DNA from: JBBDRV01 sp040905285
Lineage (GTDB): Bacteria; Bacteroidota; Rhodothermia; Balneolales; Balneolaceae
Length of the DNA stretch: 11,068 bases
Assembly (NCBI GenBank): GCA_040905285.1
Contig: JBBDRV010000038.1
Coordinates: forward strand, 1-11,068
Direction of reading: 5' to 3'
The notes under the pieces were generated by a model. That model made no database searches, had not been told where the DNA came from, and was given only the letters and a program-made list of their open reading frames with translations. Within the stretch, counting starts at the first letter, position 1. Every line of letters begins with the position of its first letter. The translations under genes were made by a program, and so were the position numbers. Below, in pieces: positions 6,111-11,068 of the stretch.

Positions 6111-7403
6111 ATGATAGATAGAAAACAGTTACTTGCTTTGATTACAGTAGTATTGTTGTTCCAGGGATGCAGCTCTGAAGAACCTGAAGCCGACAGCGAG
6201 TGGAGGGATGTAACCCCTTCTGTTGAAGCCGTTCAGGCACAATTCGGCTCATTGCCCCTTGAAGAAAGGTTAAGCGGCACTGTGCGGGCGGGGAATCAGA
6301 TTGAGATTTATCCCAGAATCAATTCCTCTATAGAAGAGGTGTATGTTCAGAATGGCGACCCTGTGGAAGAAGGGGAACCGCTTGTCCGCCTGGAAAATCG
6401 GGAATACAGGGACAGGCTGGAGCAGGCTGAAGCTGAACTCCGGATCAGCGAAGCAAGGGCACGTCAGGCAGAAGCCCGTTTAAATGAAGCCCGGAACCAT
6501 CTGCGGCGTCAGCAAATAATGAACGAGCGGGATCTGGGCAGTGATCTTGAGCTGGAATCAGCAGAAGCACAGGTTCAATCCAGCGAAGCTGATCATGAGC
6601 TTGCCATGGCCCAAATCGATCAGGCACGAGCAGCCATCAGTGAACAGGAGGAGGAATTGAGCCGTACCGTTGTCCGCTCCCCTCTGACAGGTTTGGTGGG
6701 TGGAAGAAATGCGGAAGTGGGAATGCGGGTGGATAACAGTACACGGTTGTTTACGGTAGGGGATATTACGAAGTCGAAAATTCTTATAAGCCTGACTGAA
6801 AGTATGGTGCGGGACGTGAACGTCGGCCAGACAGCAAGAGTATTTTCTGAAACACTGGGCGATACACTCCTGTACGGGGAAATATCAAGAATATCACCTT
6901 TTCTCGGCCAGGGCAGTTTTAGTACCCGGGCCGAAATAGAGATGCCCAATCAGGAAGGATTGCTGCTTCCGGGAATGTTTGTCACCGTTGACGTCCTTTA
7001 TGGGGAAAGTGAGCAGGCTACGATTGTACCGATCAGTGCGATATACCAGCATCCCCGAACAGGGGAGGAGGGTATCTATATAGCTCCCGGGTTTGGGACG
7101 GAAACAGAGCCGGTTACCGAAGTGGATTCTGACAACCCCCCCGCGCTGAGTGAGCCCACTGAACTCGAGTTCCGGCGTATTCAGATAGTGGCCAAGGGCC
7201 GGGAGGCGGCCGGTGTCGTTGGTGTGGAGAGCGGCGACTGGATTGTTACAGTGGGTCAGAGTCTGATGATAGGCAGTGAAGATAATGTCGCCAGGATCCG
7301 CCCGGCTTCCTGGGAGCGTATCATCAGCATGCAGCGCAGTCAGCCGCAGGACCTGCTGAGAGAGATAATGCGACGGGATTACGCAGAGGCAGTGGGGCAG
7401 TGA
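6111..7403 (+). CDS. RND efflux periplasmic adaptor lipoprotein (HlyD/AcrA family)
   Basis: Membrane fusion protein (430 aa) that bridges the inner-membrane pump encoded next to an outer-membrane channel. Residues 1-20 are a lipoprotein signal with lipobox LFQGC (Cys20). The first beta-barrel/lipoyl half (GTVRAGNQIEIYPRINSSIE, VQNGDPVEEGEPLVRLE, to about 96) is followed by a long Glu/Ala/Arg/Gln-rich alpha-helical hairpin (about 97-186), the second lipoyl half (TVVRSPLTGLVG, about 186-220), a beta-barrel domain (about 222-298) and a membrane-proximal domain. The latter carries an acidic, Pro-rich insert around 328-355. Order and length match the family. It is the first gene of a two-gene operon with the permease, 65 bases upstream of it. 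An A-rich leader with the palindrome CTTTGACAAAG (6099-6109) abuts the ATG in place of a Shine-Dalgarno. Pump substrate cannot be read from the sequence. Confidence 0.95.
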   Translation: MIDRKQLLALITVVLLFQGCSSEEPEADSEWRDVTPSVEAVQAQFGSLPLEERLSGTVRAGNQIEIYPRINSSIEEVYVQNGDPVEEGEPLVRLENREYRDRLEQAEAELRISEARARQAEARLNEARNHLRRQQIMNERDLGSDLELESAEAQVQSSEADHELAMAQIDQARAAISEQEEELSRTVVRSPLTGLVGGRNAEVGMRVDNSTRLFTVGDITKSKILISLTESMVRDVNVGQTARVFSETLGDTLLYGEISRISPFLGQGSFSTRAEIEMPNQEGLLLPGMFVTVDVLYGESEQATIVPISAIYQHPRTGEEGIYIAPGFGTETEPVTEVDSDNPPALSEPTELEFRRIQIVAKGREAAGVVGVESGDWIVTVGQSLMIGSEDNVARIRPASWERIISMQRSQPQDLLREIMRRDYAEAVGQ

Positions 7404-7407
7404 GATA

Positions 7408-7448
7408 TACGTTGGACTGAATTGTACGTTGGGCTGAAGGTTGCTGAA
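7408..7448 (+). repeat. 17-base tandem duplication between adaptor and permease genes
   Basis: TACGTTGGACTGAA (7408-7421) recurs 17 bases later as TACGTTGGGCTGAA (7425-7438), differing at one base, and a third partial copy, GTTGCTGAA, ends at 7448. The remaining leader to the permease ATG at 7469 is A/T-rich (AAATAAATAAAAT), typical of translation starts without Shine-Dalgarno. The repeats lengthen the spacer; any regulatory effect is unknown. Confidence 0.6.
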
Positions 7449-7468
7449 AAATTATAAATAAATAAAAT

Positions 7469-10400
7469 ATGGGATTAACAGAAATTTCCGTTAAAAGGCC
7501 GATAGCTACCTCGATGGTCTATCTGATCGTTATTCTCCTTGGAGTCGTCGGATTTCGCTTTCTGCCTGTTGACCTTCTTCCGCCGATTGAATTCCCGAGG
7601 CTGACCATTCAGGTGAGTTATCCTCATGTCGGGCCGGAAGAGATTGAGACTATAGTTACCGACCGGATTGAAAATGCTGTAGCCGGAGTTGCCAATATTG
7701 AGGAAGTAAGATCCAGTTCTGAGGAAGGGCGCAGCAGAGTAAGCCTGAGCTTTACGCAGGGAGTTAATCTTGACGAAGCAGCCAACGATGTGCGGGGTGC
7801 CCTGGACAGGGTAAGAGACGATTTGCCGGAGGAAGCGGATCCGCCCCGGATCAGGAAATTTGATCCCAATGATTCTCCGATTGTCATCCTTGGCGCGCAG
7901 TCGGAAAGGCCGATGGATGAGCTTACCAAAATCCTGGAGATGGATATTGCCAAACAGCTGGAACAGATACCGGGTGTAGGGGCTATTGATGTCTGGGGGG
8001 GAGTATACAGGGAGATCAGGGTGAACCTGAAAAGAGACCGGCTGATTGGCAGCGGCCTTTCGGCGGCACAGGTTCAGAATGCCATTGCAGCCGAGAACCA
8101 GACACTGCCCGGAGGAAATGTCAAAGACGGGATTAATGAACTTTATGTCAGGACCCTGGGGGAATACGGATCCGTCGAGCAGATTTCAAACACCATCATT
8201 ACCCGTATAGACGGAAATCCGGTCAGGGTGCGGGATGTTGCTGATGTGGAGGATACGTATCAGGATCTCAGTCGCCTGGTTCATATAGATGGTAATCCCA
8301 TGGTTCGAATGGGAATACGGAAGCAGACGGGAGCGAATACAGTTGCCGTTTCGAGCGGAATACAGAGGGAAATTGAACGGATCAACGAGGAGCGTTCCGA
8401 TGTTTATCTGGTGATGGTTACCGATCAGAGTGATTTCATTCAGAATTCCATCGACAATGTACAGGAATCAGCGATCTGGGGTGGTCTGCTGGCGATATTC
8501 ATCCTGTATCTTTTCCTGCGTAACGGATCGACTACGTTTATAATCGCGCTTTCCATACCCATTTCAATTATTGCCACCTTTGGTCTGCTCTATTTTAACA
8601 ATCTGACGCTGAACCAGATGAGTTTTGGCGGACTTGCCCTGGGGGTCGGGCTGATTGTCGACAACGCTATTGTGGTACTTGAGAATATTGTCCGGCTCAG
8701 GGGCAATGGTAAAGACCGGATCGAAAGTTCCCTTGTAGGTACAAAAGAGGTGGGTGGGGCTATTATTGCCTCCACGCTCACCACATCGGTTATATTTTTG
8801 CCGGTGGTTTTCATGCAAACGATCACCGGGACTCTGTTTCAGGAGCTGGCCCTGGTCGTGGTGTTTGCCCTTGGCTGTTCCCTCCTGGTAGCACTGACGC
8901 TTGTTCCCATGCTGGCAAGCCGGTTTTTGACTGTCAAGCCGGAATCCGAAATGACCTCGGGAGACAAGGGGCGATTCCAGAAAATGTTTGAAAGAACCGA
9001 AAACCGCTATGCCGGTTTTCTGAGAAAAGCGATTAAAAGGAAATACGTGGTTTTCAGTGTAACGGCAGTTCTGCTCGGCGGGTCCGTCTTTGCCTGGAAC
9101 CTGATTCCCATGGAGCTGGCTCCCGAGACAGAAGCGGATGAAATCGAGATTGATTTCTATCTGTCGGAGGGCCTGAATATTTCTATTGCCAACCAGTATC
9201 TGAAAGAACTTGAAAACAGGGTGAGGGAAATCGCCCCGATGGATCAGGTGAAGCATCTGACGACCGATGTCCGGAATGGCCGGGTGGAGGTGGAATTGGC
9301 ACTTGCCGACGTCGAGGAGAGATCTGTCAGTTCCTATGCACTTGCCGATCAGTTGCGGTCGAAGCTGGAAGGCGTTATTCCCGGCGGTTCGGTGAGAGTG
9401 CAGGCACAATCCGGTTTATGGATTCTCAGAAGGGTGTTTGGCGGCGGCGGAGACGATAATGAAGCTGTTCGCCTCGAATTGCGCGGATACGACCTGGACC
9501 AGGCTGACCTGATAGCGGATGAGATTAGAAATCGCATGGAGCGTATTCCTGAAGTGAGGGGGGTCCGTTCTGATCGACAGGAAGGGCGGCCCGAGCAAAA
9601 TATTGTTTTTAACCGGGAAAAAATATCGGAACTGGGACTGACCGTACGGGAAGTAGCCCGGGCCATCCAGACCAATGTCGGAGGCAGCGTAGCGGGAATA
9701 TATCGAGACGGCGGTGACGAGTATGACATTATGGTCAGACTCAGACAGGAGGACCGGATGAGTACCCTCGACCTGGATAATATTTCTGTGATGACGGCCA
9801 ATGGGGAAGTCGTTCCTGTGTCAACCGTTATTGATCAGGAATCTTCGAGAGGTCCCACATCCATCAACCGTATAAATGGCCAGCGGATCACGTATATCAG
9901 TGCGAATCTGGAGAGCGGAGTTCCGCTGGGTCTGGCGATTGAAAAAATACAGAGGGAAATTGCCGGAGTGACATTGCCTGCCGGATTTTCGATTTCCTAT
10001 GGAGGCGAGTACGAAGAGCAGCAGAAGGCCCAGCAGGATTTCATTATTTCGATATTGATGGCACTGGTACTTATCTATATGGTTATGGCCGCGCAATTTG
10101 AGAGGTTTATTGATCCGCTTATTGTGATGTTTGCGGTACCGGTTGCTATAGTGGGTGTGGTGCCGACCATGCTGCTGACCAATACCACACTCAATATGCA
10201 GAGTATCATGGGAATCATCATGCTGGTCGGTATCGTGGTGAACAATGCCATTGTGCTGGTCGACTATATTAATCTGATGCGCCGGGAACGGGGCATGAGT
10301 GTGTATGAAGGAGTGGTTGAAGCGGGCAGGCTGCGCCTTCGGCCCATTCTGATGACAACTCTGACGACGGTTCTCGGTCTTTTGCCTCTCTCGTTCGGGT

Positions 10401-10606
10401 GGGGTGCGGGAGGAGAAATTCAGGCGGCTCTTGCCCGCGTGGTGATAGGCGGGTTAACAGCCTCCACTCTTATCACCCTGATCCTGATTCCGGTTATCTA
10501 CATCAATGTGGATAAAGTACTTGTCTGGTTCAGGGAGAAAGACTTCGCCCTGCTGTGGAGTGGCGAGCAACCCGTCGCCTCTGTAGAAACGAACAAAGAC
10601 GGTTAG
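7469..10606 (+). CDS. RND multidrug efflux permease (HAE1 family, AcrB/MdtB-like)
   Basis: Inner-membrane proton-driven efflux pump of 1045 aa, the usual length for the hydrophobe/amphiphile (HAE1) group. The order is canonical: cytosolic start LTEISVKRPIATSMVYLIV with TM1 (about 10-32), a first periplasmic loop with porter domains (LPPIEFPRLTIQVSYP and GVGAIDVWGG), TM2-TM6 (from about 335, with GLIVDNAIVVLENI in TM4), TM7 (about 526-546), a second large loop with a Gly-rich GGGGDD at 658-663, and TM8-TM12 (from about 857, with VVNNAIVLVDYI and LRPILMTTLTT). In TM4 the AcrB Asp407-Asp408 pair is Asp398-Asn399, and the TM10 lysine (AcrB Lys940) is replaced by Asn. This variant proton path is seen in other pumps of the wider family. 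It functions with the adaptor upstream; the TolC-like partner must be encoded elsewhere. Confidence 0.97.
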   Translation: MGLTEISVKRPIATSMVYLIVILLGVVGFRFLPVDLLPPIEFPRLTIQVSYPHVGPEEIETIVTDRIENAVAGVANIEEVRSSSEEGRSRVSLSFTQGVNLDEAANDVRGALDRVRDDLPEEADPPRIRKFDPNDSPIVILGAQSERPMDELTKILEMDIAKQLEQIPGVGAIDVWGGVYREIRVNLKRDRLIGSGLSAAQVQNAIAAENQTLPGGNVKDGINELYVRTLGEYGSVEQISNTIITRIDGNPVRVRDVADVEDTYQDLSRLVHIDGNPMVRMGIRKQTGANTVAVSSGIQREIERINEERSDVYLVMVTDQSDFIQNSIDNVQESAIWGGLLAIFILYLFLRNGSTTFIIALSIPISIIATFGLLYFNNLTLNQMSFGGLALGVGLIVDNAIVVLENIVRLRGNGKDRIESSLVGTKEVGGAIIASTLTTSVIFLPVVFMQTITGTLFQELALVVVFALGCSLLVALTLVPMLASRFLTVKPESEMTSGDKGRFQKMFERTENRYAGFLRKAIKRKYVVFSVTAVLLGGSVFAWNLIPMELAPETEADEIEIDFYLSEGLNISIANQYLKELENRVREIAPMDQVKHLTTDVRNGRVEVELALADVEERSVSSYALADQLRSKLEGVIPGGSVRVQAQSGLWILRRVFGGGGDDNEAVRLELRGYDLDQADLIADEIRNRMERIPEVRGVRSDRQEGRPEQNIVFNREKISELGLTVREVARAIQTNVGGSVAGIYRDGGDEYDIMVRLRQEDRMSTLDLDNISVMTANGEVVPVSTVIDQESSRGPTSINRINGQRITYISANLESGVPLGLAIEKIQREIAGVTLPAGFSISYGGEYEEQQKAQQDFIISILMALVLIYMVMAAQFERFIDPLIVMFAVPVAIVGVVPTMLLTNTTLNMQSIMGIIMLVGIVVNNAIVLVDYINLMRRERGMSVYEGVVEAGRLRLRPILMTTLTTVLGLLPLSFGWGAGGEIQAALARVVIGGLTASTLITLILIPVIYINVDKVLVWFREKDFALLWSGEQPVASVETNKDG

Positions 10607-10673
10607 TGAGCAGTGAGAGTGGCCGACCGGGCATCACCAGATTTCCCGAAAATTTCCCGGCCCGTTCCGTACA

Positions 10674-10701
10674 GGCCCGTTCAAAAAAACGGGCCTTTTT
10701 T
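10674..10701 (+). terminator. Intrinsic terminator of the efflux operon
   Basis: GGCCCGTT (10674-10681) and AACGGGCC (10688-10695) form a perfect 8-bp stem with the loop CAAAAA, followed by six T residues (10696-10701). It lies 67 bases after the permease stop. This is a textbook Rho-independent terminator. The 5' arm is duplicated just upstream (GGCCCGTTC at 10659-10667), so an alternative stem with a longer loop is possible. Confidence 0.93.
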
Positions 10702-10903
10702 GTTTTGCCCCGGAGAACTTCCTGCAACATACGATGATTAGCCTGTTGAACCCAAATACCTTTTTTGAGGGCTGATTAATATGCAATTAATAACAGTTTG
10801 CGTTAGTTTAACCACTACTGTTCATTTGCAATGTACTTCTGCAATGTACTTCGCTCATCTGAGTTACAGAAAGCTAAACCGTCTTAAAAGAACCTGTTAT
10901 CCA
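10702..10903. other. Non-coding spacer before the HTH gene
   Basis: No convincing gene is present in these 202 bases. It holds an inverted repeat ATTAAT-ATGCA-ATTAAT (10775-10791), which could be an operator, and a perfect 13-base tandem duplication of TGCAATGTACTTC (10827-10839 and 10840-10852). The base composition is more A/T-rich than in the efflux genes. Confidence 0.5.
10797..10828 (+). promoter_or_regulatory. Candidate Bacteroidota-type promoter for the HTH gene
   Basis: TTTG (10797-10800) is followed after 20 bases by TTCATTTG (10821-10828). This is one mismatch from the Bacteroidota -7 element TAnnTTTG, with a spacing typical of the -33/-7 arrangement. It lies 75 bases upstream of the preferred ATG at 10904. 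Such short motifs occur by chance, so the call is tentative. Confidence 0.25.
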
Positions 10904-11068
10904 ATGCCACGAAAAATCGGAGATTTAAAGTTGTTTTCAGTTGATGATCTTCATGAGATGCTCGGTATCAGCAAAATGACTATACGTGCCTACTTACGCG
11001 AAGGCAAATTAAAAGGAAGAAAACTGGGTGTAAAATGGTTTATAACTGAAGATTCTCTCAGGACGTAT
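10904..11068 (+). CDS. Helix-turn-helix excisionase-type DNA-binding protein (partial, cut by window end)
   Basis: The first 55 residues are visible and the frame is open at the window edge. The segment FSVDDLHEMLGISKMTIRAY, followed by LREGKLKGRKLGVKWFITEDSLRTY, matches the MerR-like/excisionase HTH_17 domain: two helices of the HTH, a recognition helix around ISKMTIRAYL, and the wing that ends in the W-FI-T-D-SL strand and helix. Proteins of this type are phage or integrative-element excisionases, antitoxin-like regulators or small standalone regulators; the sequence here cannot separate these. The ATG at 10904 is chosen because MPRKIGDLKLF leads directly into the domain; an in-frame ATG at 10844 lies inside the 13-base tandem repeat and would add 20 residues. 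The region is A/T-richer than the efflux operon, which may mark a different origin. Confidence 0.8.
   Translation, partial: MPRKIGDLKLFSVDDLHEMLGISKMTIRAYLREGKLKGRKLGVKWFITEDSLRTY

Noticed and set aside
8564..9409. Minus-strand frame of 281 codons inside the RND permease
   Set aside because: It is antisense to well conserved permease sequence, and its product (His/Gln/Pro-rich, no domain) looks like a shadow frame.

Overview
The window looks like a chromosomal stretch from a member of the Bacteroidota or the related Balneolota/Rhodothermota group. The base composition is moderate, secreted proteins carry lipobox or Sec/Tat-type signals, most start codons lack a clear Shine-Dalgarno sequence and instead follow A/T-rich leaders, and the gene set (PL10-type pectate lyase, family esterase, RraA-like protein, HAE1 efflux pump) is common there. 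The assignment is inference; there is no rRNA or other marker gene.

Layout. (1) 1-92 is the tail of an unidentified gene. (2) 93-549 is a degenerate array of palindromic hairpin repeats that fills the whole gap up to the next gene and is the most unusual part of the window. (3) 584-4257 (+) is a probable plant- or algal-polysaccharide module: a secreted PL10-like pectate lyase, an alpha/beta-hydrolase esterase starting at its stop codon, and, after a 138-bp gap, a RraA-like protein (aldolase/decarboxylase fold) that may handle a sugar-acid product. (4) 4276-5920 (-) holds a membrane-anchored thioredoxin-like protein and a YdjM/DUF457-type membrane hydrolase, convergent with the pectin module. 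(5) 6111-10606 (+), divergent from the YdjM-like gene, is a two-gene RND efflux operon (lipoprotein adaptor plus HAE1 permease) closed by a strong intrinsic terminator at 10674-10701. No TolC-type outer-membrane partner is present. (6) After a 202-bp non-coding gap, the window ends inside a small excisionase-type helix-turn-helix protein, possibly the edge of another unit.

Working together: the lyase would cut uronate polymers outside the cell, the esterase would remove ester decorations, and the RraA-like protein may act on a keto-acid further down the pathway. The efflux operon, the thioredoxin-like protein and the YdjM-like protein have no visible link to that pathway. No complete new defence or mobile system is seen. 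The strongest candidate for something undescribed is the hairpin array at 93-549, in which stem sequences co-vary around a constant ACGA loop.
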